Shown piece after piece: positions 9,204-17,452 of a stretch of DNA of 64,000 bases. The position numbers and the translations under genes were made by a program. The stretch is from Streptomyces changanensis. GTDB lineage: Bacteria; Actinomycetota; Actinomycetes; Streptomycetales; Streptomycetaceae. The notes under the pieces were generated by a model, which saw only the letters and a program-made list of their open reading frames with translations, was not told the DNA's origin and ran no database searches. The DNA lies in NCBI RefSeq assembly GCF_024600715.1, contig NZ_CP102332.1, positions 5,022,001-5,086,000 of the forward strand, in the 5' to 3' direction. The first letter of the stretch is position 1; every line of letters starts with the position of its first letter.

Positions 9204-10652
9204 GTGAGCGACACTTGCCCCGTGGCCCCGACTGACGAGACCCAGAACCCCAGCCCCGACCCCGAACCGTCCTCCCACGGGGCTCCCCGACCCGATCCCA
9301 CCGTCGACGCCGCCGCCGGCCCGGCCGCCACCGCGGCGGCAGCGGCCCCCACGGCCGCCGACGACCCCGCGGCCGCCGGTGTCGGCGGGACCAAGGCCGT
9401 GCGGAGCGCAGCCTCACCGGCCCCCGCGGCGGCCGGTACGACGGCCGGCGCCGGGACCACCGGTGCCCCGGCCGGGTCGGCGGGTCCGACCGGGGCACCG
9501 GTCATCCCGGCGCGCATGCCCCGCTGGCTGCCCCGCGCCATGGTGCTCGGGTTGGCCCTCTACGCCTGCTTCCAGTTGGGCAGCTGGGCCTTCCACCAGC
9601 TCATCGGGCTGCTCGTCAACATCCTGATCGCGTTCTTCCTCGCCCTCGCGGTCGAGCCCGCCGTGGGCCGTATGGCGGCCCGGGGGATGCGCCGGGGCCT
9701 GGCCACGATGCTGGTGTTCCTGGGCGTCCTCGTGGTGGGCGTGGGCTTCGTCGTCCTGCTGGGGTCGATGCTCGCGGGCCAGATCGTCAGCATGGTCGAC
9801 GACCTGCCCAAGTACCTCGACTCGCTGATCAACTGGAGCAACCAGACCTTCGACACCAAGCTGTCCAGGGTCGCCGTCCAGGACAGCCTGCTGCGCTCGG
9901 AGTGGCTGCGGAAGTACGTGGAGAACAGCGCGAGTGGTGTGCTGGACGTCTCCACCACCGTCCTCGGGGGCCTCTTCAAGCTCCTGACGATCTTCTTGTT
10001 CTCGTTCTACTTCGCCGCCGACGGCCCCCGGCTGCGCCGCGCCCTGTGCTCCGTACTGCCCCCGGCGAAGCAGGCGGAGGTCCTGCGCGCCTGGGAGATC
10101 GCCGTCGACAAGACCGGCGGCTACATCTACTCGCGCGGGCTGATGGCGCTCTTCTCCGGCCTGGCCCACTTCGTCCTGCTGGAGTTCCTCGGCGTGCCCT
10201 ACGCGCCGGCGCTCGCCGTGTGGGTCGGCCTCGTCTCGCAGTTCCTGCCGACCATCGGCACCTACCTGGCGGGCGCCCTGCCGATGCTCATCGCGTTCAC
10301 CGTCGCCCCCTGGTACGCCCTGTGGGTGCTGGCGTTCGTCGTCGTGTACCAGCAGTTCGAGAACTACCTGCTGCAGCCGAAGCTCACCGCGAGGACGGTG
10401 GACATCCACCCGGCGGTCGCCTTCGGCTCCGTCGTGGCGGGCACCGCACTCCTGGGGGCCGTCGGCGCGCTGATCGCGATCCCCGCGGTCGCCACCCTGC
10501 AGGCGTTCCTCGGCGCCTACGTCAAGCGGTACGCCGTGACGGAGGACCCGCGTGTCCACGGGCACCGCAGACACGGCGAGATGGTCCTGGCACGGGTGCA
10601 GCGGGCGCTGCGCGCCAGCGGCCGGGACGGGACGCCGCCGGGCGGCGCCTGA
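9204..10652 (+). CDS. AI-2E family (UPF0118) membrane transporter
   Basis: This is an integral membrane protein of the AI-2E/TqsA/PerM family, whose members export small molecules or ions; the substrate cannot be predicted. Of 482 residues, the first 105 or so are an Ala, Pro, Thr and Gly-rich tail. The membrane domain follows, with early spans around MVLGLALYACFQLGSWAF and LLVNILIAFFLALAVEP. The central soluble loop (LPKYLDSLINW) precedes later spans with PTIGTYLAGALPMLIAF and the conserved YQQFENYLLQPKL, a family hallmark. GTG at 9204 is chosen; a GTG at 9222 or TTG at 9171 is possible. It ends 34 nt from the convergent cydB. Confidence 0.88.
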   Translation: MSDTCPVAPTDETQNPSPDPEPSSHGAPRPDPTVDAAAGPAATAAAAAPTAADDPAAAGVGGTKAVRSAASPAPAAAGTTAGAGTTGAPAGSAGPTGAPVIPARMPRWLPRAMVLGLALYACFQLGSWAFHQLIGLLVNILIAFFLALAVEPAVGRMAARGMRRGLATMLVFLGVLVVGVGFVVLLGSMLAGQIVSMVDDLPKYLDSLINWSNQTFDTKLSRVAVQDSLLRSEWLRKYVENSASGVLDVSTTVLGGLFKLLTIFLFSFYFAADGPRLRRALCSVLPPAKQAEVLRAWEIAVDKTGGYIYSRGLMALFSGLAHFVLLEFLGVPYAPALAVWVGLVSQFLPTIGTYLAGALPMLIAFTVAPWYALWVLAFVVVYQQFENYLLQPKLTARTVDIHPAVAFGSVVAGTALLGAVGALIAIPAVATLQAFLGAYVKRYAVTEDPRVHGHRRHGEMVLARVQRALRASGRDGTPPGGA

Positions 10653-10686
10653 CCCGTTCCGCCTGCCGCGGTGCGGCCCACCGGCG

Positions 10687-11472
10687 TCACAGGTACGACG
10701 GCCCGGTCACGCGCCGGCGGAAGGCGTACCAGGTCCACGCCTGGACGGCGACGAGCAGCGGCGTGACCGCGACCAGGGCGGGGACGAGCAGGGCGAGCGT
10801 GGCGCCGTCCGCCGCCGACCGGGCCAGCGGCAGCGACGACCCGGCGGCGACCGGCAGCGCCGCCATGAGGGCGGCCGTGAGCGCGAACGACTGCCAGGGG
10901 CGGGCCCGGCCGACGAGCCGCCGGGCCCGTTCGAACGGCGAGCCGGTCAGGCGGACGGCCGCGAAGCCGGCCCCGTGCGCCGCGAACAGCGCGGCCACGG
11001 CGAAGGCCGCGACCAGCGCCGCCGCGCCGTTCGCGGGCACGTGGGGCGTACCGGTGAGCAGCCCGGCCAGCAGCCGGCCCCAGGACAGGGCCACCACCCA
11101 GCTGCCGCACACCGTCGCGCCGTCGCACAGGGTCCGCCAGAGGGGCCCCGCCCGGCCCGTCACGCGCCCGCGCGACCACAGCCCCGCGTCCCGGACCATC
11201 CAGCCGGCCAGCAGCGGGACGACCACCGTGAACTGGCCGCTGAGCACCTCGCCCTCCAGCATCGGGAAGCAGCCGATGAACACGCCCGCGGTGGCGACCA
11301 GCCACACCTCGTTGCCGAGGAGGAACGGCGCGAAGGACGCGACGACCAGTCGGCGCTCGTCGTCCGAGCGGCCCAGGTGGGGCAGGAGCATCCCGGTGCC
11401 GATGTCCGCACCGGCGAGGACGAAGTACCCGGCGGCGTAGAGGCCGAGCAGGGTGATGGCCAGGGTGTCCAC
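10687..11472 (-). CDS. cydB: Cytochrome bd oxidase subunit II, short divergent form
   Basis: This is the partner of CydA in a cytochrome bd quinol:O2 oxidoreductase in the cytoplasmic membrane. At 261 residues it is clearly shorter than typical CydB (about 330-345). The N-terminus keeps the family pattern in altered form: GYFVLAGADIGTGML for the usual FxLEGFDFGVGML, then LLGNEVWLVATAGVF. The C-terminus keeps the QAWTWYAFRRR end. The middle-to-late region, which normally holds the LYPNLVP segment, is missing or much reduced. GTG 11472 has GAGGAG 6 nt upstream, a very good start. It follows cydA with a 22-nt gap and is almost certainly cotranscribed. I see no frameshift; the frame is open throughout. 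No cydCD genes lie nearby. Confidence 0.85.
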   Translation of the reverse strand: MDTLAITLLGLYAAGYFVLAGADIGTGMLLPHLGRSDDERRLVVASFAPFLLGNEVWLVATAGVFIGCFPMLEGEVLSGQFTVVVPLLAGWMVRDAGLWSRGRVTGRAGPLWRTLCDGATVCGSWVVALSWGRLLAGLLTGTPHVPANGAAALVAAFAVAALFAAHGAGFAAVRLTGSPFERARRLVGRARPWQSFALTAALMAALPVAAGSSLPLARSAADGATLALLVPALVAVTPLLVAVQAWTWYAFRRRVTGPSYL

Positions 11473-11494
11473 GGACAACTCCTCGGGGTCGGGG

Positions 11495-12919
11495 TCAGTA
11501 GCGCGGCGCGGGCAGGGCGTCGGCGGGGTCGTCGGAGTCACCCGGACCGCCCCCGCCGCCCGGTCCCCTCCCGCCGCCCGGCCCGCCCGGCCGGCCGTCC
11601 GGTCCGCCGGAGGTGCCGTCCGGTCCGCCCGGGGTGCCGTCCGGGGCCGCGCCCGCGCCCCGGGCGGCGACGGCGCGCTCGTCGCGGCCCAGGCCCATGT
11701 CCACCGGTCCGCGCCGGGCGAGCCGCACCAGCAGCCAGGCGTTGACGGCGGTGAGCAGCGCGAAGAGGCCGGTGAAGAGGAGCAGGGAGGCACGCATCGC
11801 GGTGGGGGAGAGGTCGGAGACCGCGTCCTCCGTCTTCAGCAGCCCGTACACCACCCACGGCTGTCGGCCCGCCTCGCGGAACACCCAGCCGCTGGTCATC
11901 GCCACGTACGGCAGGGGCACCGCCGCGATGAGCGCCACGTGCCACAGCCGGAACCGGAACACGACCGTCCGGAAGAACGCCAGCACGAACCCGGCGAACG
12001 TGAAGTACAGCATCAGCGCGAAGACGATCAGCATCACCAGGGCGCCGCCCCGGGTCCACGCCTCCGACGGGACGTAGTCGCCCGGCCCGAAGGCCGCCGT
12101 CAACTCCGCCTGCAACCGGGCGATCTTTGCCCGCTCGCCCTCGAACACCGCCGCCTTCACCGGCTGGACCGTGGCGAGCGAGGACAGCTGGAGGCCGCCG
12201 AACACCGCCGTGGCCAGCAGGGCGGGGAAGGACAGGAACACCCCGACGCGCAGGCTGCGGCCGAAGAACTCCCACTCGGCCGTCCGCCGGAACAGGTGGT
12301 ACGCGCTCACCCCCGCCATGAAGAAGCCCGCCGTGAGCAGTGCCCCGGCCGCGATGTGGCCGAAGGCCAGCAGCGCGCTCGGGTTGGTCAGCACCGCGAC
12401 CGGGTCGTCGAGGACCAGCCGCCCGCCCTCCACGCGGTGTCCCACCGGGTTGTTGAGGAAGCCGTTCGTGACGAGGATCCAGTAGGCCGAGGCGTACGCG
12501 GTGAGGGTGACGATCCAGATCGCCGCGAGGTGCGCCCAGCGGCCCAGCCGGTGCCAGCCGAAGATCCACAGGCCGAGGAAGGTCGACTCGACGAAGAACG
12601 CGACGATCGTCTCCACCGCCAGCGCCGCCCCGAGGACGTTGCCCGCGTGGTGCGTCAGACCGCTCCAGCTCAACCCGAACTGGAACTCCATCACGATGCC
12701 CGTGACGATCCCGACGGCGTAGTTGACGACGTACAGCTGCCCCCAGAACCGCACCAGGCGCGCGTCCAGCGCCCGGCCCCCGAGCGTCGCCTTCGTCTGC
12801 AGGCACGCGACGACGGTCGCGAGGCCCAGCGTGAGGGCGACGAACAGGAAGTGGCCGCCGGCCGTGAGCGCGAACTGCAGCCGGGCGAGGTCGAGGACTT
12901 CCGAGGCGTCTGGTTCCAC
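11495..12919 (-). CDS. cydA: Cytochrome bd oxidase subunit I
   Basis: CydA is the heme-bearing subunit of cytochrome bd oxidase, used at low oxygen. The 474-residue protein starts with the typical LDLARLQFALTAGGHFLFV; the His in GGHFLF is the heme b595 ligand position. It continues with WGQLYVVNYAVGIVTGIVMEFQFGL. The second heme His lies in ALLAFGHIAAGALLTAGFF, and the quinol-side GREAGRQPW-type motif appears as FREAGRQPWVVYG. The last 60 residues are a Gly, Pro and Asp-rich tail, beyond the normal family end. GTG at 12919 gives the standard N-terminus; ORF extensions upstream are not protein-like. cydB follows after 22 nt. Confidence 0.93.
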   Translation of the reverse strand: MEPDASEVLDLARLQFALTAGGHFLFVALTLGLATVVACLQTKATLGGRALDARLVRFWGQLYVVNYAVGIVTGIVMEFQFGLSWSGLTHHAGNVLGAALAVETIVAFFVESTFLGLWIFGWHRLGRWAHLAAIWIVTLTAYASAYWILVTNGFLNNPVGHRVEGGRLVLDDPVAVLTNPSALLAFGHIAAGALLTAGFFMAGVSAYHLFRRTAEWEFFGRSLRVGVFLSFPALLATAVFGGLQLSSLATVQPVKAAVFEGERAKIARLQAELTAAFGPGDYVPSEAWTRGGALVMLIVFALMLYFTFAGFVLAFFRTVVFRFRLWHVALIAAVPLPYVAMTSGWVFREAGRQPWVVYGLLKTEDAVSDLSPTAMRASLLLFTGLFALLTAVNAWLLVRLARRGPVDMGLGRDERAVAARGAGAAPDGTPGGPDGTSGGPDGRPGGPGGGRGPGGGGGPGDSDDPADALPAPRY

Positions 12920-13037
12920 ACCGCCAGCCTCGGTGTACGACCGGGGCCCGGTCGTCACCCCCCGGTCGTCGGTCGCCGTACCCCACCGGTTGCGCCCGGC
13001 CCCGCGCGCGTACCCCCCTGGTTGCGGCCCGCACGGG

Positions 13038-13055
13038 CATCCCGCGCGCGGGATG
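13038..13055 (-). terminator. palindrome between the NarL-type system and cydA
   Basis: CATCCCGCGCGCGGGATG is a perfect 18-nt inverted repeat in the 255-nt gap between the response regulator stop and cydA start. Both genes run on the minus strand, so it could end the two-component transcript or act as an operator for cydAB. I see no T-tract and no recognisable Rex site. Nearby at 13092-13115 the word GACTCCTGG occurs twice. Confidence 0.35.
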
Positions 13056-13174
13056 GGTCCGTGAGCAGGATCAGGGGTTTCATGGACCCCGACTCCTGGA
13101 CTCGGACTCCTGGCCCCTGACCCTTTACCCCTGACGCTGATCAGGGACAACGGGCAGTGGACATCGAACAGGCG

Positions 13175-13840
13175 TCAGGCGAGCCAGCCGGGCGTGATCA
13201 TCCCCGACTCGTAGGCGAGGACCACCAGCTGTGCCCGGTCGCGGACGGCGAGCTTCGTCATGATCCGGCTGACGTGCGTCTTGGCGGTGGCGGGCGAGAG
13301 GACCAGCCGCCGGGCGATCTCGTCGTTCGACAGGCCGGCGCCGACCAGGCCCATGACCTCCCGCTCCCGCTCGGTCAGCGCGTTCAGCCGCGGGCTCGGG
13401 TCCGGTTGCCGGGCCCGGCCCGCGAACTCGGCGATCAGGCGGCGGGTCACGGCGGGCGCGATCAGCGCGTCGCCGCGCGCCACCACGCGCACGCCGTGCA
13501 GGAGCTCCATCGGCTCGGTGTCCTTCACCAGGAAACCGGACGCTCCCGCGCGCAGCGCCCCGTACACGTGGTCGTCGACGTCGAAGGTGGTCAGGATGAC
13601 CACGCGCACGTCCGTCAGGCGCGGGTCGCCGGTGATGCGACGTGTGGCCTCCAGGCCGTCCGTGCCCGGCATCCGGATGTCCATCAGGACGACGTCCGGG
13701 CGCAGCTCGCGCGCGAGGGCGACGGCCTGGTCGCCGTCCGCGGCCTCGCCCACGACCTCGATGTCCGCCTCGCCGTCGAGGATCGACCGGAACCCGGCCC
13801 GTACGAGCGTCTGGTCGTCGGCGAGCACGACGCGGATCAT
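13175..13840 (-). CDS. NarL/LuxR-family response regulator
   Basis: This 221-residue regulator has a receiver domain with acidic pair D8-D9, phospho-acceptor Asp54 in VLMDIRMPG, Thr at ILTTFD and the conserved Lys in FLVKDTEP. A LuxR-type helix-turn-helix covers about 150-210 (LTEREREVMGLV ... SPATAKTHVSRI). Its start ATG at 13840 overlaps the kinase stop by 4 nt (ATGA), so kinase and regulator form a coupled operon on the minus strand. The targets are unknown. cydAB lies next downstream, which makes oxygen-respiration control a possibility but no more than that. Confidence 0.93.
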   Translation of the reverse strand: MIRVVLADDQTLVRAGFRSILDGEADIEVVGEAADGDQAVALARELRPDVVLMDIRMPGTDGLEATRRITGDPRLTDVRVVILTTFDVDDHVYGALRAGASGFLVKDTEPMELLHGVRVVARGDALIAPAVTRRLIAEFAGRARQPDPSPRLNALTEREREVMGLVGAGLSNDEIARRLVLSPATAKTHVSRIMTKLAVRDRAQLVVLAYESGMITPGWLA

Positions 13841-15114
13841 GCGGTCCCCCTGGTGGTGGTGCCGGTGGTGAGCGGCAGCCGGGCCGAGACCCGGAACCCC
13901 CGGTCGGTGTTGCCCACCGTGAGCTCGCCCCCGAAGGCCCTGGCGCGCTCGGCCATGCCCTGGACGCCGCTGCCCGGGGACGGCCCGTCGGGCGAGCCCC
14001 CGCCGTCGTCCTCGACGCGCAGACGCAGCTCCTCCGGGGTCCACGCCAGGGTCACCACCACGGTGCTCGCGCGGGCGTGCCGGGTCACGTTCGTCAGCGA
14101 CTCCTGCACGATGCGGTACGCCGCCAGGTCCAGGGCCGGTGGCAGCGGCCGTGCGGCGCCCTCGGTGCGGGTCACGACCGTCAGCCCGGCGGCACGGGCC
14201 CGCTCGGCCAGTTCTCCGAGCCGGTCCAGTCCGGACACGGGTGCGGTCGGCGCCGGCTCGTCGGGCCGGCGCAGCGCGACGAGGGTGCCGCGCAGCTCCC
14301 GCAAGGCGTCCTTGCTGGTCGCCTTGACGGCCTCCAGGGCCTCCGTGGCGGCGGGCAGCGCCTCGGCGGGATCGGGCCCCTTGGCCAGCCGGTGCAGGGC
14401 GGCGCTGGACTGGACGTTGATCAGCGAGATGCTGTGGCCGAGGACGTCGTGCACCTCGCGCGCGATGCGCAGCCGCTCCTCCGTGGCGCTCTGCCGGGCC
14501 CTGGCCTCCTGCTCCCGCTCGGCCGCCAGCGCCCGCTGCTCCACCTCGTGGAGGTACGCCAGCCGGGTGCGCTGCGCGCGGCCCACGGCGACCAGGCTGA
14601 TCAGCCAGCCCGCGAGCATCACGAGGGACGTGTCGTCGATCTGTCGGCGGCCGGGACCCTGGCGGATCTCACCGACCCCGACGGCGAGCAGTGTGACGGA
14701 GGCCAGCGCGACGGCGGCGGCGAACCGGCCCTCGGCGGCGGTCGTGTACAGGGCCAGCGCGAAGGTGACCAGGAGCGGGCCGTCGTACGTGCTCGTCGGG
14801 TAGTAGACCGCGCAGACGGCGAGGGTGACCGCGGCGACGGCGACGGGCGCGCGGCGCCGGAGCACGAGCGACCCGCAGCCGACCGCCACGAGCGCCCAGC
14901 CGAGCGCCGTACGGCCCGACGGCTCGCTCTCCTCGCCCGCGGCCACGGAGACGGCGGTCCACCCGACGACGAAAAGGGTGACGACCGCGGTCAGCACCAG
15001 GTCGGCCGTCCGCACGACGGGCGGCGCGACGTCCGCGGCGTCCCTCGCGGCGCCGGGCGGCGCGGCCGGCCGCACGGACGTCCGACCGCGGCGGACGGGG
15101 GAGCGGAGGGACAT
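13837..15114 (-). CDS. HisKA_3-type sensor histidine kinase
   Basis: This 425-residue kinase has several hydrophobic spans in residues 35-180 (at least four), then a short linker coiled-coil region rich in Glu, Arg and Ala (190-215). Next are the dimerisation/phosphoacceptor motif REVHDVLGHSI with His222 and a C-terminal HATPase domain containing VQESLTNVTRHA (N-box) and VEDDGGGSPDG (G1) with GVQGMAERA (G2). This layout is the NarL-partner class with an integral-membrane sensor. ATG at 15114 begins MSLRSP; longer frames upstream are unlikely. Translation is coupled to the regulator by ATGA. The stimulus cannot be read from the sequence. Confidence 0.9.
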   Translation of the reverse strand: MSLRSPVRRGRTSVRPAAPPGAARDAADVAPPVVRTADLVLTAVVTLFVVGWTAVSVAAGEESEPSGRTALGWALVAVGCGSLVLRRRAPVAVAAVTLAVCAVYYPTSTYDGPLLVTFALALYTTAAEGRFAAAVALASVTLLAVGVGEIRQGPGRRQIDDTSLVMLAGWLISLVAVGRAQRTRLAYLHEVEQRALAAEREQEARARQSATEERLRIAREVHDVLGHSISLINVQSSAALHRLAKGPDPAEALPAATEALEAVKATSKDALRELRGTLVALRRPDEPAPTAPVSGLDRLGELAERARAAGLTVVTRTEGAARPLPPALDLAAYRIVQESLTNVTRHARASTVVVTLAWTPEELRLRVEDDGGGSPDGPSPGSGVQGMAERARAFGGELTVGNTDRGFRVSARLPLTTGTTTRGTA

Positions 15115-15128
15115 GCCAGGAAGGATAG

Positions 15129-15209
15129 GCGCCACCGCGGAGGTGGCGCGGTGGTGGCGCGGGTGTGCCGGGGCAGGCGGTGTGGTGGTGGCGCGGGGTG
15201 TGCCGGGGT
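15129..15209. repeat. hairpin and tandem repeat upstream of the sensor kinase and recA
   Basis: GCGCCACC at 15129-15136 pairs with GGTGGCGC at 15142-15149. Beyond it a G/T-rich unit of about 25 nt is present twice (15152-15174 and 15185-15209), sharing GGTGGTGGCGCGGG and GTGCCGGGG. This fills much of the 364-nt gap between the kinase start and recA. No gene is credible here. Confidence 0.45.
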
Positions 15210-15311
15210 AGCTGGTGCAGCGGGTGCGGGTGTGGTGGCGGGGGCACGGCGAGGCCGTGGCCGTGTCGGGCCGGCGTCCTGGCGGCTTCGTCCACAGCCG
15301 GTGTGGCTCGC

Positions 15312-15341
15312 TTGACACCAAAATCGAACATCCATTCTTAT
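15312..15341 (+). promoter_or_regulatory. recA promoter with LexA (SOS) box in the spacer
   Basis: A TTGACA -35 box at 15312-15317 is followed after 18 nt by TCTTAT at 15336-15341, a plausible -10. The spacer contains TCGAACATCCATTCTT (15324-15339), matching the actinobacterial/Bacillus-type LexA site CGAACNNNNGTTC except for A in place of G in the right half. LexA bound here would block the promoter directly. The gene for LexA is in this window at 44248-45048. Confidence 0.75.
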
Positions 15342-15478
15342 GGGGGCGTGGCCTGGCCCTCCGCGTCAGCGGCGGGAGGTTTTCCACAGGCCGGGAGGTC
15401 CGTCGGGGCGCGTTGTCAGTGGCAGGGGTTAGCGTCTTTGACGTGAAGCGATCGACTCAAGCAAATCGGGTGGAACCC

Positions 15479-16621
15479 ATGGCAGGAACCGACCGCGAGA
15501 AGGCGCTCGACGCCGCGCTCGCACAGATTGAACGGCAATTCGGCAAGGGCGCCGTGATGCGCATGGGCGACCGGACGAACGAGCCCATCGAGGTCATCCC
15601 GACCGGTTCGACCGCGCTCGACGTCGCGCTCGGCGTCGGTGGCCTGCCGCGCGGCCGAGTGGTGGAGGTCTACGGTCCGGAGTCCTCCGGTAAGACGACC
15701 CTGACCCTGCACGCCGTGGCCAACGCGCAGAAGGCCGGCGGACAGGTCGCCTTCATCGACGCGGAGCACGCCCTCGACCCCGAGTACGCCAAGAAGCTCG
15801 GCGTCGACATCGACAACCTGATCCTGTCGCAGCCGGACAACGGCGAGCAGGCCCTGGAGATCGTCGACATGCTGGTCCGCTCCGGCGCGCTCGACCTGAT
15901 CGTCATCGACTCCGTCGCCGCGCTCGTGCCGCGCGCGGAGATCGAGGGCGAGATGGGCGACTCGCACGTGGGCCTCCAGGCCCGCCTGATGAGCCAGGCC
16001 CTCCGGAAGATCACCAGCGCGCTCAACCAGTCCAAGACCACCGCGATCTTCATCAACCAGCTCCGCGAGAAGATCGGCGTGATGTTCGGCTCGCCGGAGA
16101 CCACGACCGGTGGCCGCGCTCTGAAGTTCTACGCCTCGGTGCGCATCGACATCCGCCGTATCGAGACCCTCAAGGACGGCACGGACGCGGTCGGCAACCG
16201 CACCCGGTGCAAGGTCGTCAAGAACAAGGTCGCCCCGCCGTTCAAGCAGGCCGAGTTCGACATCCTCTACGGCGAGGGCATCAGCCGCGAGGGCGGCCTG
16301 ATCGACATGGGCGTGGAGCACGGCTTCATCCGCAAGGCGGGCGCCTGGTACACGTACGAGGGCGACCAGCTCGGCCAGGGCAAGGAGAACGCCCGCAACT
16401 TCCTCAAGGACAACCCCGACCTCGCCAACGAGATCGAGAGGAAGATCAAGGAGAAGCTGGGCGTCGGCGTCCGGCCGGAGACCCCGGCGGCCGAGCCGGG
16501 CACGGTCGACGCGGCGGCGGCGGTCCCGGCGGACGTCGCGGCCGATGCGGCCAAGTCGGTCCCCGCCCCGGTGAGCAAGACCACCAAGGCGACCAAGGCC
16601 GCAGCGGCGGCCAAGGGGTAA
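15479..16621 (+). CDS. recA: Recombinase RecA
   Basis: RecA is the strand-exchange protein of homologous recombination and the co-protease for LexA self-cleavage. The 380-residue protein shows Walker A GPESSGKT at 66-73, a Walker B in [12 protein letters not shown], the L1/L2 loop regions ([12 protein letters not shown] and [10 protein letters not shown]) and the [14 protein letters not shown] motif. The C-terminus has the usual Streptomyces extension rich in Ala, Lys and Val. ATG 15479 is preceded by GGTGG. recX follows after 3 nt, so the two are cotranscribed. The SOS box upstream implies damage induction through LexA. Confidence 0.98.
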   Translation: MAGTDREKALDAALAQIERQFGKGAVMRMGDRTNEPIEVIPTGSTALDVALGVGGLPRGRVVEVYGPESSGKTTLTLHAVANAQKAGGQVAFIDAEHALDPEYAKKLGVDIDNLILSQPDNGEQALEIVDMLVRSGALDLIVIDSVAALVPRAEIEGEMGDSHVGLQARLMSQALRKITSALNQSKTTAIFINQLREKIGVMFGSPETTTGGRALKFYASVRIDIRRIETLKDGTDAVGNRTRCKVVKNKVAPPFKQAEFDILYGEGISREGGLIDMGVEHGFIRKAGAWYTYEGDQLGQGKENARNFLKDNPDLANEIERKIKEKLGVGVRPETPAAEPGTVDAAAAVPADVAADAAKSVPAPVSKTTKATKAAAAAKG

Positions 16622-16624
16622 CCC

Positions 16625-17194
16625 ATGGCCCGGCGCACCGAATGGCCGGGCGGCAGCCCCGACTCGTCGAGGGCCGAGAAGGAGCTGCCGCCCCAAGATC
16701 CGGCTGAGCGGGCGCGGGCGATCTGCCTGCGCCTGCTCACCGGGACGCCGCGCACCCGCAAGCAGCTCGCGGACGCGCTGCGCAAGAAGGAGATCCCGGA
16801 GGAGATCGCCGACGAGATCCTCTCCCGCTTCGAGGACGTCGGTCTGATCGACGACGCCGCGTTCGCCGGGGCGTGGGTGGAGTCCCGGCACCACGGCCGC
16901 GGTCTGGCCCGCCGCGCCCTGGCCCGCGAGCTGCGCACCAAGGGGGTCGACTCCGCCCTGATCGACGAGGCCGTCGGCCGGCTCGACGCCGAACAGGAGG
17001 AGGAGACCGCACGCGAGCTCGTCCAGCGCAAACTCCGCTCCACCCGGGGGCTCGACCGCGACCGCCGGCTCCGCCGCCTGGCAGGCATGCTCGCGCGGAA
17101 GGGCTACCCGGAGGGTCTGGCCCTCCGCGTCGTCCGCCGCGCGCTGGAGGAGGAGGGCGAGGAGACCGGGGACCTGGACTTCGACGCCATGTGA
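16625..17194 (+). CDS. recX: Regulatory protein RecX
   Basis: RecX caps and limits RecA filaments. The 189-residue protein is an all-helical three-repeat fold; recognisable pieces are ERARAICLRLLTGTPRTRKQLADAL near the N-terminus, FEDVGLIDDAAFAGAWV in the middle and KLRSTRGLD toward the end. It starts 3 nt after the recA stop and shares its promoter, as is typical in actinomycetes. It has normal family length and no anomalies. Confidence 0.96.
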   Translation: MARRTEWPGGSPDSSRAEKELPPQDPAERARAICLRLLTGTPRTRKQLADALRKKEIPEEIADEILSRFEDVGLIDDAAFAGAWVESRHHGRGLARRALARELRTKGVDSALIDEAVGRLDAEQEEETARELVQRKLRSTRGLDRDRRLRRLAGMLARKGYPEGLALRVVRRALEEEGEETGDLDFDAM

Positions 17195-17452
17195 CGCCCC
17201 GACGCACGGCCGGGTGAGCCGGGGCCACACGGTCCGCACCGGCGCCAGGGGTTTCGCGGTGGACGTCGGCGGGGTTCCCCGCGCTGCGTTCGTCAGGGGC
17301 TCCGCGGTGGGTCGTCATGGGGCTCCGCGGTGGGAGCCAGCGGGCCGCGGTCAGGTGTCAGCCGGTCCCGATAGGTGCGTCGGCGGGCTTCGCGACGCGG
17401 CCTCGCCAGCCGGGCGCCATGGTGGGGCGTCAGGCAGCCCGGCGGGGGACCG
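17195..17452. other. gap between convergent recX and the FAD monooxygenase
   Basis: No gene is credible in this 258-nt gap. It holds two copies of GGGGCTCCGCGGTGGG (about 17297-17312 and 17319-17334) and related GGGGTT(T/C)C words. No clear hairpin terminator with a long perfect stem was found. Confidence 0.4.

Noticed and set aside
11495..11700. frameshift at the CydA C-terminus
   Set aside because: The Gly/Pro/Asp tail is low complexity but the frame is continuous to a stop followed by a good cydB start, so it reads as a real tail.
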